A DNA stretch of 64,000 nucleotides. Origin: Monocercomonoides exilis (Eukaryota > Preaxostyla > Oxymonadida > Polymastigidae). The notes beneath the pieces were generated by a model. The model saw nothing but the letters and a program-made list of their open reading frames with translations. It had not been told where the DNA came from and searched no databases. The stretch is from NCBI GenBank assembly GCA_001643675.2, contig LSRY02000036.1, forward strand, positions 167,501 to 231,500. The letters run 5' to 3'. Numbering within the stretch: the stretch's first letter is position 1; every line of letters starts with the position of its first letter. Of this stretch, positions 21,271-32,146 are shown piece by piece. The translations under genes and the position numbers were made by a program.

Positions 21271-23525
21271 TTTTGAAAGCAAATTGCAGACAGAAAACAA
21301 CGAAAATTCGCCATTTGATTTGAATTCAGATATCATTGGAAAGAAGAAATCGGCGCAAAATATTAACTCAAAGCAACCATGAAAGCATAAGTTGTTATAC
21401 CATTTTGCGATGTTAGGGATATTTGGCAAGTTGTTTCAAACAAACAAAGAAAGAAAAAACGATAAATCTTTTTTTGTGTTTGCAGTAATGGATATTCAGA
21501 TCATCAGATTTGAAAGAACAAAAATATTCCATGTTAAAATGAGAGACGGTGAACAAATATTTTCTGCGGAGTGGGCGATATTATTTTGAGAGGCTTCACC
21601 AAACAGCGACTTCAAGGTGTCGATGATGGAATTGTGCGAGATGGTTTTTATGAAAAGCATCTTTGAAGGAAATTCATTTTCCTAAATATCATATGAAAAT
21701 TTTGATGTTTGCATTTTTTATCGGTTTTGTTCATTTCAAAGATGTTTCCATCTGTGACCTTCTCAAAGTTCAGGAATCTGAAAAATTATAAAAATGTACA
21801 TTCCTTTGCTATTTCTGAGGAGAACATCAGAAGAGAGCTTGCAGAGAGACAATCAGCAGATGTGAATTGCAAATCTTTTGCATACAAATGGGAGAGGAGA
21901 TGAAAATATATTTTTTTTCAAAGTATTTTGATGAGAGCGAAAATGTATGACAACAATTGGACAGTTATTGGAAAAAGTAAAATTCGGAGATATTTTTTTT
22001 CAGAAAAAAGGTGGATGATAACATCAAAAGCAGAATATTTGTGGGGAATAAAGGATGATGGAGAAAGGAGCACTGAGAAACAATGGAAAAGGAGATTGAC
22101 AGCATCAGTGATTGGACAATCCTCTGCATTTGCGATAGAAAGGACAGGTGTGTTCTTTTGAGGTATTTTAATAATCAATGCAAGAATAATTATTTTTATT
22201 TTATATCTTTTTATTTCCATTCCAATGAACAGCATTTTTCATGTTGAGCGTCATTTTCAGGAACGATCCATTTCAAGCAGCATTTTTGCGGATTGTTTGG
22301 TTTCTTCTCCTTCTCCTTCGATCTCTTCATTGACTATATTTAATGCTTGGCTGATCAAAAGAGCAGCTTCTTCTAATTTGAGAATTTTGTTGTTTGAATA
22401 TCCATCATATTCTCATGTTGCAACGCACAATGAAACTGCTGTCTGTTGCTGCTGTTGGCTGTTATGAAATTCGAATCCATTCAATATTTCTTCATTTTCT
22501 TCAAGTGGGTCTTGTTCACATTTGTCGCCCAGCTCGTCCAAAGAGCATCATCGAACTGATGCATTCACGCATCTCAATCTGCTATTCCGCAGAATTGAGC
22601 AAATAATTTCTTTGTTTGCTTTTCTTCGTCTGGGCTTATCAGGCACAGAATTATCCTTCTTTTCATACACGATTCTCGTGACGAAAAAAAAAGGCAATTT
22701 GAATGAATTCATTCATTTCATTAAAATCGTCTTCTTCTTCAGCATCTTCTTCGATTTGAAACAACAAATGTTTTTACATTTGTTTTATTCGGCTCCTGTC
22801 AAATTCAGCTCCAGGCCTTGTCTTTCATTTCTGTGCAGAAAGACAAAAGAAATATTTATTCTATCATGGAATATCAGCAGAAATTATGAGACAACGAAAT
22901 GGAAGAAACTTTTACGGGAGAATAGCCAATCATCAGGTGCACAATCCAAGGTGATCGAACCGACTTTTTTTCCATTTGGAAGATGAAAGAATTCACAGAT
23001 AATTGAAGGAGCAGGGCAGAAGATGTTATTTGGAATGAATGATTGTGTGGATGTTCTTCGAGAGATTGTATAATATCATGCACCTTCAGTGAGCCATTGA
23101 AGATGAAGCAAAGAGAGAAAGCGATTAAGAGGAAAATTCATATTCGACGGATAATTCTATGAGATATGAGCACAAATCTGTGAAGGGAAAGATGAAGTGG
23201 GTTGAAACAAAAGCAATAGACATATTTTACAAACCATCAAAAATGATTGAAGAATATCTTTTTGAAGAGAAGAAATAGATGGTTCCTTTAAGCAACAAGC
23301 AGAATTTGCATTTGATGAAAAGGAGAAATTAGAAGAAATGAAGAAGAAATATATTTATATGATCCTCTGTTGGACTTATCGAAAGACAAGTAATGATAAT
23401 ACTTCAGTTGAAAAGAAGATGAAAGCTTGCGAATTTTACAACGATATGGAAAAATATCAGAATTAGAAGAAGAAATAATTGGGAAAGCCAAAAGATTTAT
23501 TCTCTGAATAAGGAAGAAATTATTA
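21271..23525. other. intergenic region with possible gene remnants
   Basis: No intact gene seen. Short frames around 21960-22160 (WMITSKAEYLWGIKDDGERSTE) and 22225-22610 read more like protein than noise but are interrupted. They may be decayed exons; I could not assign them to a family. Confidence 0.35.
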
Positions 23526-23966
23526 TTATGAAATCGGAAAACGTTCATTATTTCCTGTGATTTTTGTGTCAACCGCGCTGAATGTGAGTGTTTGAGTGGA
23601 AGTGAAGGAAGAGATAAGAAGAGTGAGGGAGGCGTCTTGGAGGAGGGAAATGAAGCCAGTGAGGGCATACTCGATGGTGGCACATGGGGTCTGCTGGGGT
23701 CTGCCACAGGCATCAGCATCAGTTCCATTGCTTGCAACGACTTTGTTCTGGGCAATGAGGGGGAGCCAGCCATTGTACACATCGCTATCAGCTGTATTGT
23801 TATTCCAAACTCTTTTTGATGGGGTTGTTGAACCACAATTCTCGAATGAAGATTGAGTGATATCGCTTCCATTGAAAAATACATCGCTTCCTTTGCCATT
23901 TTTTGCGATATTACCATCCTGAAAAAAGAGTGAGATGAATTTGCTTATTTCTTTTTCATTCCTCAT
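23526..23966 (-). pseudogene. fragment of a beta-helix surface-protein gene
   Basis: About 146 codons aligning with the middle of the 1519-residue surface protein at 10.6-15.2 kb. Shared landmarks: the DDFL/SDIT..SFE.C region, STT..KRVW.N, DS.(V/I)YN.WLP, then an (A/S)NG(S/T)D..(A)CG...PC.TI block. The matching segment there is near residues 500-560. Here the frame stops soon after (NNERFPIS) and neither signal peptide nor membrane segment is nearby, so this is a truncated copy. It could instead be an exon of a larger gene whose other exons I failed to find. Confidence 0.6.
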
Positions 23967-24442
23967 TGAATATAAAAGTGAAATAAATGTTCTCTTTTCA
24001 GAAATGCAATTTAATGAAGTTCATCTTATTTATTACATGAAACAAATTGGTGCAATTACAATTTTTTCTTCGTATTGACTTGAAAACGAGTTTCACAAAA
24101 CTTAAGCCTTGCAAATATGCATAATATATTTTTTAATTAAAAATTCCGTTAAATAAAGCACATCAATCTTTCAAGAATCATTGATATTTTAATGCTTAAT
24201 TATTATTCGTTTATTGTTCATATGCAAATGCATATATATGAAATAACATTTGATTGTTTTTAGGGATATTGTTTGCGAATGTTATTTTCTGAACAAGAAG
24301 ATGAAATATGATCATAATGGGAGAAATTAAAGCCCATAACATATTATTTGAATATTTTGATCAAATATGTTGTTTGCTCTAAGTACGAGAAAGCTGCGAT
24401 CAACAATTGTTTGTTGTTGCTCTGTGTAACATAAACCATAGA
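23967..24442. other. intergenic region upstream of the repeat-protein gene
   Basis: AT-rich, no gene. It should contain the promoter of the 21-repeat protein. No clear element seen. Confidence 0.5.
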
Positions 24443-26674
24443 ATGAGCAACAATATTTGTACAATTAACGTTGTGACAGAAAACAAAACGGATCCTTTTG
24501 AAATGATTTATGATCCAACAGAAAAGGATGAGGTGGGGAAAACAAAGGCAATGCGTTATATATCCGAGGCAAAAAAGGAACCTCCAGAATGGATGAGACA
24601 TGATGCCACACTTACCGATAAGAGCGGAAGGACAATGGCCATGCATTGGATAAAGAATATCAAAACAGAACCACAAGAATGGATGAGGCATGACATCACA
24701 CTTAAAGATAGAGGGGGAAGAACAATGGCCATGTTGTGGATCGAATGTGTTAAAACAGAGCCACCAGAATGGATGAGACATGACATAACACTAAATGATA
24801 ACTCGGGATGGACATTGGCCATGACGTGGATTTATCACTTAAGAACTGAACCGCCTGAATGGATGAGACATGACGTTGCCATTTCAAACATGAATGGAGC
24901 AACAATGGCAATGTATTGGATTGCTTATGTTGGAACAGAACCACCAGAATGGATGAGACATGGTCCTTCACTTGCCGATAAAGATGGACTTACAATGGAA
25001 ATGCTGTGGGAATTGCTATTACTGAGTGAACCACCAGAGTGGATGAAATGTCACTCTGTAACCAATCAGACACAAAGAAAAGAAAGAGAAATGTTTGGAG
25101 AAAGAAATTTTGAGTATATAAAGCAAAAATGGTTAAAGAATATCATTCTCTCAAATATGGGCGAAACAACATTTGCATTTTACTGGATAAAAAATGTGAA
25201 AACAGAACCACCAGAATGGATGAGGCACAACGCTTCGCTGAAAGACAAGGATGGTAGGACAATGGCAATGCTGTGGATTCAATTTGTGAATACAGAACCG
25301 CCAGAATGGATGAGGCATGATGCTACACTTGCTGATAAGGACGGGTGGACAATGGCCATGCTGTGGATTCAGTTTGTTCAAACAGAACCACCAGAGTGGA
25401 TGAGACATGACATCACACTTCGCAACAATAACGGAGCAACAATGGCCATGCTGTGGATTGAAAATGTAAAAACGGACCCACCAGAATGGATGAGGCATGG
25501 CATTACACTTACAGAAAAGAACGGATACACAATGGCGATGATATGGATTGAAAATGTCAAAACAGAGCCGCCTGAATGGATGAGACATAACACAACACGA
25601 GAAGATATCATTATAAGCACGAAGAATCAATTTGAGAATCCATTCGCTATATCATTTAATAATCCGTTTAAGAGTCAATTTGCGAATCCATTTGAAAGAA
25701 ATTTGAAGAATCCATTCGGTATTTACTGTGAAGCTGCAAAGCTGTCAAAAGCTAAGGTGAGCAATATAACACAAGCTAATAAGAAAGGAAGCACAATGGC
25801 CATGATATGGATTGAAAATGTGAAAACAGAACCTCCAGAATGGATGAGACATGATGCCACACTTACAAATACAAACGGGGAGACGATGGCCATGCAATGG
25901 ATTATTTGTGTGAAGACAGACCCGCCTGAATGGATGAGGCATGGTACAACACTAAAAGATAGAGGGGGAAGAACAATGGCTATGATATGGATTTATAATG
26001 TCAAAACAGAACCACCAGAATGGATGAGGCATGACATTACACTTGCTGATAAGGACGGATTAACAATGGCAATGCTGTGGACTTATCATGTTAAAACAGA
26101 ACCACCAGAATGGATGAGACATATCAAAACGATGGGCAATAAAGATGGAACAACGATGGCAATGTTGTGGATTAAAGAAGTTAAGACAGAACCGCCAGAA
26201 TGGATGAGAAATGAAATTGTATTTGGTGATAAATGGGAAAGAACAATGGCTATGTTATGGATCGAAGCTGTAAAAGCAGAGCCACCAGAATGGATGAGAC
26301 ATGAAAGCGCGCTTGTAGACAAAATGGGGCTTACAATGGCAATGAAGTGGATTCGAGATGTCAGAACAGAGCCACCAGAATGGATGAGACACGACGTAAC
26401 ACTTAGCGACAAGAATGGGCAAACAATGGCCATGTGGTGGATAAGATTTATAAGAACTGAACCTCCAGAATGGATAAGACATGATATAATTCTTGGCAAT
26501 AACAATGGAACAACGATGGCAATGTACTGGATTGTTTACGTTGGAATAGAACCACCGGAATGGATGAGACATAAAAACTCTCAAAAAGATAACAACGGAA
26601 AAATGATGATCAACTATTGGGCACAACATGTTGATAATAAGCCACCATTGTGGATGAAAAAGTATGAACCATAA
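24443..26674 (+). CDS. protein made of 21 ankyrin-like 30-residue repeats with an NPF-motif linker
   Basis: 743 residues from the first in-frame ATG; upstream in-frame codons include only a TTG. Nearly the whole protein is a 30-residue repeat, D..G.TMAM.WI..V.TEPPEWMRHD.TL, 21 copies in blocks of 6, 5 and 10. D..G.T.AM.W resembles the turn and first helix of ankyrin repeats (D..G.T.LH.A), and PPEWMRHD would replace the second helix, so each unit is three residues shorter than a normal ankyrin. Linker 1 (after unit 6) is charged. Linker 2 (after unit 11) contains four NPF motifs spaced 8-9 residues apart, the classical ligand of EH domains in endocytic adaptors. No signal peptide, membrane segment or enzyme domain. 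At DNA level the 90-bp units vary at third positions while the protein core is kept, which suggests selection on the protein. Likely an intracellular interaction scaffold. Confidence 0.8.
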   Translation: MSNNICTINVVTENKTDPFEMIYDPTEKDEVGKTKAMRYISEAKKEPPEWMRHDATLTDKSGRTMAMHWIKNIKTEPQEWMRHDITLKDRGGRTMAMLWIECVKTEPPEWMRHDITLNDNSGWTLAMTWIYHLRTEPPEWMRHDVAISNMNGATMAMYWIAYVGTEPPEWMRHGPSLADKDGLTMEMLWELLLLSEPPEWMKCHSVTNQTQRKEREMFGERNFEYIKQKWLKNIILSNMGETTFAFYWIKNVKTEPPEWMRHNASLKDKDGRTMAMLWIQFVNTEPPEWMRHDATLADKDGWTMAMLWIQFVQTEPPEWMRHDITLRNNNGATMAMLWIENVKTDPPEWMRHGITLTEKNGYTMAMIWIENVKTEPPEWMRHNTTREDIIISTKNQFENPFAISFNNPFKSQFANPFERNLKNPFGIYCEAAKLSKAKVSNITQANKKGSTMAMIWIENVKTEPPEWMRHDATLTNTNGETMAMQWIICVKTDPPEWMRHGTTLKDRGGRTMAMIWIYNVKTEPPEWMRHDITLADKDGLTMAMLWTYHVKTEPPEWMRHIKTMGNKDGTTMAMLWIKEVKTEPPEWMRNEIVFGDKWERTMAMLWIEAVKAEPPEWMRHESALVDKMGLTMAMKWIRDVRTEPPEWMRHDVTLSDKNGQTMAMWWIRFIRTEPPEWIRHDIILGNNNGTTMAMYWIVYVGIEPPEWMRHKNSQKDNNGKMMINYWAQHVDNKPPLWMKKYEP

Positions 26675-27253
26675 AAAGCAGATTTCAGAGATAGATGTTA
26701 ATTTCTGAAGAAAAGTTTTTTGATAATGCATACATAAGTTAAAAGTCAAATAATAATTCCGAACATTAAATAACACTTTTATTTTTTCAAAAGAACAACT
26801 ACATATTTAAAAAGGCATGAGCATATCTTTATTATTCTGATGCATACAAAAATTCAAAATAAAATTAACGTTTATGTAAAAATTTTTTGGTAATACAGCA
26901 AGAAAAAGTTACTATTTTTTGTTTTAAAAAAATTTTCTTTTCGTGAAATTTTCGTATCTTGTGAAAAATGTCATTTTCACATGGCTAAACCAAATAGGAT
27001 CTTTGATGAAAAGTCAATTTTTGTTAAAAATAATGAATATAATTTAATCGAAAATGATTGTAGTTGGTATTTCACCATGTGCAAGATGCATATTCACTTA
27101 TGCACAGAATTGATGAGATTGAAAAACCAATTAGCGTCAAAAAATAGTATCATATTAGATTTGTCAGAGATGCAAAAAATTCGATAGTTTCATTCATGAT
27201 GAGATTTTGAAAATATGTAAAAGCCCCTTGAAGTTTCTTTTTTTATATTTCTA
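26675..27253. other. intergenic region; one doubtful 68-codon ORF
   Basis: AT-rich DNA downstream of the repeat-protein gene. An ATG-initiated ORF at 26981-27187 (MAKPNRIFDEKSIFVKNN...) has ordinary composition but no recognisable family and no visible partner exon. Confidence 0.35.
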
Positions 27254-28236
27254 GGGTTACACTTTTACTCTGACCTATATTTTTTCCCCCACCTTTTTTT
27301 TGTGGAGCTGGCTACGGCTTAATACAGGCCTGTAGCCAACAAAAAATAACTAGAAATGTTTATTTTAATAAATTTAACTTATACAGAAAAAATTTTTTAA
27401 CAATTTTTTTTTTAACTTTGAGATCTCGGTATTTTTTATTTTTATTTTTTGATCATTAAATTGATGGTCTTTCCATGAATATAACATTCTGGAAGTTTTA
27501 AGCTACACCATCATTTCACATCTTATCCTTTTTATTGGTTTTAAAACTTTTCACATTTCACAAGTTTCTTTTTCACCTGTTTTCTCATTTCATCGACTTT
27601 TCGAAAAAATGAAAATATAAATTGAATTAAAAACAATTTTTAAATTTAATAAGCTGTATCTCATTTTAAATCATTATATTATTGCACACTCACATTATAA
27701 TTTGCTGAAAAAATGTTACTGGTTGGAAAAATTAAAACTTCCGAAATTGATGTTTTTCATTTTTCTATTAAACATCAAATTTTCAAAACTTTTTTGTACA
27801 TCTATAGAATTAACTTTTTGATACAAAAAAAGGATTATCTTTAAAATTTTCAAAATTTCATCATTCTTCATGAAATCTCATTTATTCGAAAAGAATATGA
27901 AATGAGAAAACAGGTGAAAAAGAAACTTGTGAAATGTGAAAAGTTTTAAAACCAATAAAAAGGATAAGATGTGAAATGATGGTGTAGCTTAAAACTTCCA
28001 GAATGTTATATTCATGGAAAGACCATCAATTTAATGATCAAAAAATAAAAATCAAAAATACCGAGATCTCAAAGTGAAGAATTTTTCGTTAAAAAAATTT
28101 TTTCGGCATAAATAAATTTTATTAAAATAAACATTTCTAGTTATTTTTTGTTGGCTACAGGCCTGTATAAAGCCGTAGCCAGCTCCACAAAATAAAAGAT
28201 GGGGGTTAAAAAAGGGTCAGAGGTTAAAGTGCAACC
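27254..28236. repeat. 1-kb palindrome (foldback element / MITE-like)
   Basis: Two inverted arms of about 360 bp (27254-27610 and 27880-28236) flank a loop of about 270 bp. The arms start near GGTT(A/G)CACTTT and share TGGAGCTGGCTACGGCTT / AAGCCGTAGCCAGCTCCA, the TACAGGCCTGTA core, and a long stretch from TTAAATTGATGGTC to CACCTGTTTTCTC. They differ by scattered substitutions and small indels. There is no ORF for a transposase. The symmetry suggests a non-autonomous inverted-repeat transposon; target duplications were not identified. Confidence 0.85.
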
Positions 28237-28354
28237 GTATGTTGGTGATTATAATTGATATCATTACTTTTTTCGAGGTGCTGTTTATTCAAAGGTTGTT
28301 TGTCATTGGGAAGAGATTTCGAATTTGAATGCTCTAATTATCACAAATGGGTGA

Positions 28355-28440
28355 AAATTTGAAACTTCAAGCTCCTTCATTTAAAAATTATGCACTTTTT
28401 ATTGTCGTTTTGTGATCAAAAAACATGATAAAAATCTGTT

Positions 28441-28533
<93 letters not shown>

Positions 28534-28705
28534 AAATTCATGTGATGTCACAAAACATTGTGTTGGAGAATCAATGATATCAGTTTATTGATATGAGAAT
28601 CTAATTTATTCTGAAATCTGAGAAAGTGAAAATATAGTTATGAGCGAAACTATTTTTTTTATGATTGTGTATAAAAAGCTTGAAAGTCCGTATTTTCCTC
28701 CATCT
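28355..28705 (+). repeat. dispersed repeat, copy A
   Basis: Shares blocks with copies at 46.5 kb (same strand) and 52.6 kb (opposite strand): TTATGCACTTTT, GATCAAAAAAC, TCTGAAATCTGAGAAAG, AGTTATGAGCGAA and AAAGTCCGTATTTTCC. This copy is expanded by a poly-T tract in the middle. Confidence 0.7.
28446..28532 (+). repeat. poly-T tract
   Basis: 54 consecutive T, then AC, then 31 T. Length in an assembly is unreliable for such a run. Confidence 0.95.
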
Positions 28706-29099
28706 GAGTTTAAGTGTGATTGTTTTTGAAATCATAAGTTTTTTACGGAGTGTTGACTCTTCAGAGGTTTCATTTTTTTGTAGAATATTTATTCATTCAA
28801 AAAGAAAAAACACAACAATTGTCTCAAATGAAGATGAATGAGAATATATTTCTTTAATAAAAAATTTCGGATGGAGTTATATCCATCAAGTGTTTATTGA
28901 TTAATATTCAAAGATTATTTTCTAACCGATATTTTTTCTCAGAAAAAATATGATTTCAAAAATAAATACGAATATCTCTGGATAAAAATGTCAATTAAAA
29001 CAGTTTCTTAGTAATTGTCTGTGAATTGAGAGACAATATCCTGTTGGGCTAGCTTGATGAGGTCATGCAATTTATGAATCAAAAACAGAAACCTGTTAA
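28706..29099. other. spacer between dispersed repeat and transposase relic
   Basis: AT-rich; may contain the eroded 5' part of the transposase relic that follows, but no aligned motif was seen. Confidence 0.35.
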
Positions 29100-29355
29100 A
29101 AATTGGAGGAGAGGAGAAGATTGTGAAGAAAGACGAAGCTGAATGGAGAGAAGGAAATACAATAATAGAAGAAAGAAAATGATTGCGTGGATTTTCGGAG
29201 TAGTCAAAAGGCTGGAAGATGGAAAAATAGATGATTGATTTGTGAAGATTGTGCAAAATAGAATCAAAGATACACTGATACCAATAATTCTGGATCACAC
29301 AAAAATTGAGACACACTTTTATTCTGAAGAATGGAAAACTCATCACTGTTTATGA
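29100..29355 (+). pseudogene. Merlin/ISXO2-like (IS1595-type) DDE transposase relic
   Basis: Two frames joined by a one-base frameshift near 29180 read KIVKKDEAEWREGNT..EERK, then MIAWIFGVVKRLEDGKIDD, one in-frame TGA, then KDTLIPIILDHTKIETHFYSEEWKTHH. This follows the core of the Merlin/ISXO2 family, in which vDE, (Q)WVFGG(v/i)eR, TL.PII..hI..GT.I.SDeWkaY occur in that order. The first catalytic Asp is present (KKDEA), while the second is replaced (YSEEW for SDEW). Clearly non-functional. An ORF on the opposite strand here is a shadow. Confidence 0.6.
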
Positions 29356-29689
29356 AAGATTTTCTATTAAACAACCAACTGTCTAACACAAGCGGAAATT
29401 CTTCAATAAAGAAAATAAAGCATGCGCAAACACCATGAACTGTTCATTGAAGCACAAAAGGTAATCTTTCATTCTGACAAGTTTGAGATAAAAGTAATTT
29501 GTTGATAATATTGAAATGTTTTTGAGAAAAAGCTTTTTGAGATAATAATTTGTGCATGCAACTAAAAAAATGAATTCATAATGAGCATGAATTAATTATT
29601 GATGAAGAATTTCAAACAATAGAAGTAATTTTAAAAAGATTTTATAAATATTGATGATGAGAATTTTTTTAAAGATGAAAATGATTTTG
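29356..29689. other. AT-rich spacer, nothing recognised
   Basis: Probably the eroded 3' part of the transposase relic followed by anonymous sequence. No motif found. Confidence 0.4.
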
Positions 29690-30085
29690 GTGCATATTAC
29701 AGTTTGCGCATAAAATCCCGGACATTGCAAAAATTTCTGGACAAGATCGATTTCACAATAACTGCAAGAGGAATAATCCTGTTAATTTTCCTCAAAATAT
29801 ACCTCATCAATACTAACTCAGTTGATTAGCGAGACTTTTAAAATAGCTTCATTTGTGCTCAGAGAAAATTATTAATTATATTTCGGAGAAATAGAATTTT
29901 GAGTTTCTCCAAGATTTTGATATATATTTTTTCTGAGCATAAATGAAGCTGCTTTGAAAGTTTTGAATATCAAATGAGTTTGTATTAATAAGATGTACTT
30001 TGAGGAAAATTGTCAGAATCATTCCTCTTGAAGTTTTTGTGAAATCGATCTTATCCCTGTAATTTTAACGCAAACTGTACTTATG
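29690..30085. repeat. imperfect palindrome, about 0.4 kb
   Basis: Inverted arms of about 160-180 bp, with loop near 29870-29925, share TACAGTTTGCG at the tips, AAGATCGATTTCACA, CAAGAGGAAT, AATTTTCCTCAAA and GCTTCATTT(G/A)TGCTCAGA. One arm tip has an extra 10 bp or so. The arms look older (more mismatches) than those at 27 kb and 62 kb. No coding potential. Confidence 0.75.
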
Positions 30086-30392
30086 AAGGCATTGTGAAAA
30101 ATCTTCTCACGTTTCATTCAGTTTGTTGTATCGTGCTTAAATAACAAATATAGAAGTTTATTTGTTTTCATTCTATCATTGAAAGTTTTTTTCAGTTTCT
30201 TTTTTGATAAATATTTTTTTATTTACTTTGATTATTTTTTGCGAAGAATGCGTTGAAATATTTAATTTTGTAAATTGATGATCACTTTGATGAAAAAAAA
30301 AGTCAATCCGAATAGCAAACAAAATTTCTATTTTGTCCATTTTTTCTATTCAACCATTATTATATTAATCAATTTATTGAAGATTGTTTTTG
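30086..30392. other. upstream region of the kinase gene
   Basis: T-rich, no gene. Presumed promoter; no distinct element. Confidence 0.45.
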
Positions 30393-32115
30393 ATGGGAAT
30401 TCTTGATTTTTTATCCAAAGCAGCAAGCCGCATTACGTCTGCTGGAGGAGAAATACTTAATGTTGGATCATATAGGGTGCAAGTGCAGAAGAAAATTGGA
30501 GAGGGTGTGAAAATTATTCTTAATTTATTCATTGAAGATTTCTTTTCAAAAGGAGGATTTGCTGCTGTTTATCTTGTAAAAGATCTTCAAAATGGTTTCT
30601 TGTATTCTATTATGGACTATTTGTGATGTTCTATATTTGCTTTAAATTCTCATCAGGCAGGCTTTATGCACTAAAAAGGATGATGGCTTCATCAGAAGAT
30701 TCTATTCAAGACTGCGAGGCGGAGATATCTGTGATGGCTTGACCATAAATTATGAAATACATTTTTTATCCTTTTTTAAAATTAATAAATAGAGCCAACT
30801 TAATCATCCAAACATTGTAAAATTGCTGCATTCAGAATGCTTGAACAAATATGGAAGACAAAGGGAATATTTACTCCTCATGGAATACTGTCCTACAACT
30901 CTTGTTTCTGAAATGAATGAAGTTGCAAATTCCATGAGATTTTCTGAAAGCAAAGTGCTTTCTATTTTTGAGCAAATTGTTCAAGGTGTTGTGTACATGC
31001 ACACGAGATCACCACCAATAATACATAGAGATTTGAAAGTGGAAAACATTTTCCATTCAAGTGACGGCTGCTTTAAAGTTGGAGATTTTGGAAGCTGTAC
31101 AACCAAGATCTATGATACATCTTCTATCAGTATTTCACAAAGAACGTCGCTTCAAGAGTTTTTTCAAAAGGTAACTACACCATGCTATCGAGCGCCAGAA
31201 ATGACCGACCTGTTCCGCAAGCAGAAAATCGGGCCCAAAGTGGATGTGTGGGCGCTGGGATGCCTGCTGTACACGATGTGTTTTTACGAGAATCCGTTTG
31301 AGAGGAACGGAGACCTCGCGATTCTGAATGTGTCGTACACGTACCCGCCGCTGGACCAGTGGGTGCACGAAGAGCGGGAGCGCTGCGGCGGGCGCGGCAG
31401 CGGGAGAGAAATGTTCTCCACAGCCACACTCGCGCTGATCGACTTTATGCTCGAACCAAACCCAGAAAACAGGCCGTCCTCGATGCAGGTGCTGCTTCGC
31501 CTGTGCTCGATGCTGGGGAAGCCGTATCCCTCACATCTTCCGGTGTGTATTGGTGGAATGTGTCTTTGAAATTAATATGATGTTATGTAATGTAATGTAG
31601 TTTTTTCTATTTTGTTTAATTTTTTCATTTTTAATATTTCTAATTATACCACTTTAAATGCGATGAATTAAAGTTTTTTTTAATCATTTAATCTTCCTGA
31701 ATTTTAATATTTATTTATTTATTTATTTTTTCTGTTATTGTAATGCAACATTTATTAAAGCGACCACCTCCTCCGCTTCCTTCGACCATCACTCCAAGAC
31801 ATGTCACGTGGCTTCAATCAATCACAAATGCAAAGGAAAAATCGGTTTGTTTTGATCATCAAAAAGAAAAATAATTTTTGTTGTTATTATAATTTTAATC
31901 ATTTAAATGACATTTTGCTAATACCTAATGCTGATATGATCAAATTAACTTCGTTCATTTTGTGATTTTTTATTTATTTATTTCTTTTTTTTTTTTAAAA
32001 TTTGAATTTCTTTAGAAACGAAGAAGACAACTTGCAACATTACCAAAACCTGAATCATCGGAATCTCAAGACACAGAATCTGCCTCAGCCTCATCTTCTG
32101 CTTCATCTTCCACAT

Positions 32116-32146
<31 letters not shown>

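Noticed and set aside
24443-26674. CRISPR-like array from regular 90-bp units
   Set aside because: Units are contiguous, diverged at third codon positions and in frame; there are no unique spacers, and the window is eukaryotic.
24344-26776. Long minus-strand ORFs opposite the 21-repeat gene
   Set aside because: They mirror the 90-bp repeat (MSCLIHSGGSV, MPHPFWWF) and break into overlapping pieces, while the plus frame is continuous from ATG to stop.
28446-28532. Poly-T as a telomere or centromere feature
   Set aside because: Homopolymer runs also occur in a TRM5 intron; no telomeric unit or satellite array is present.
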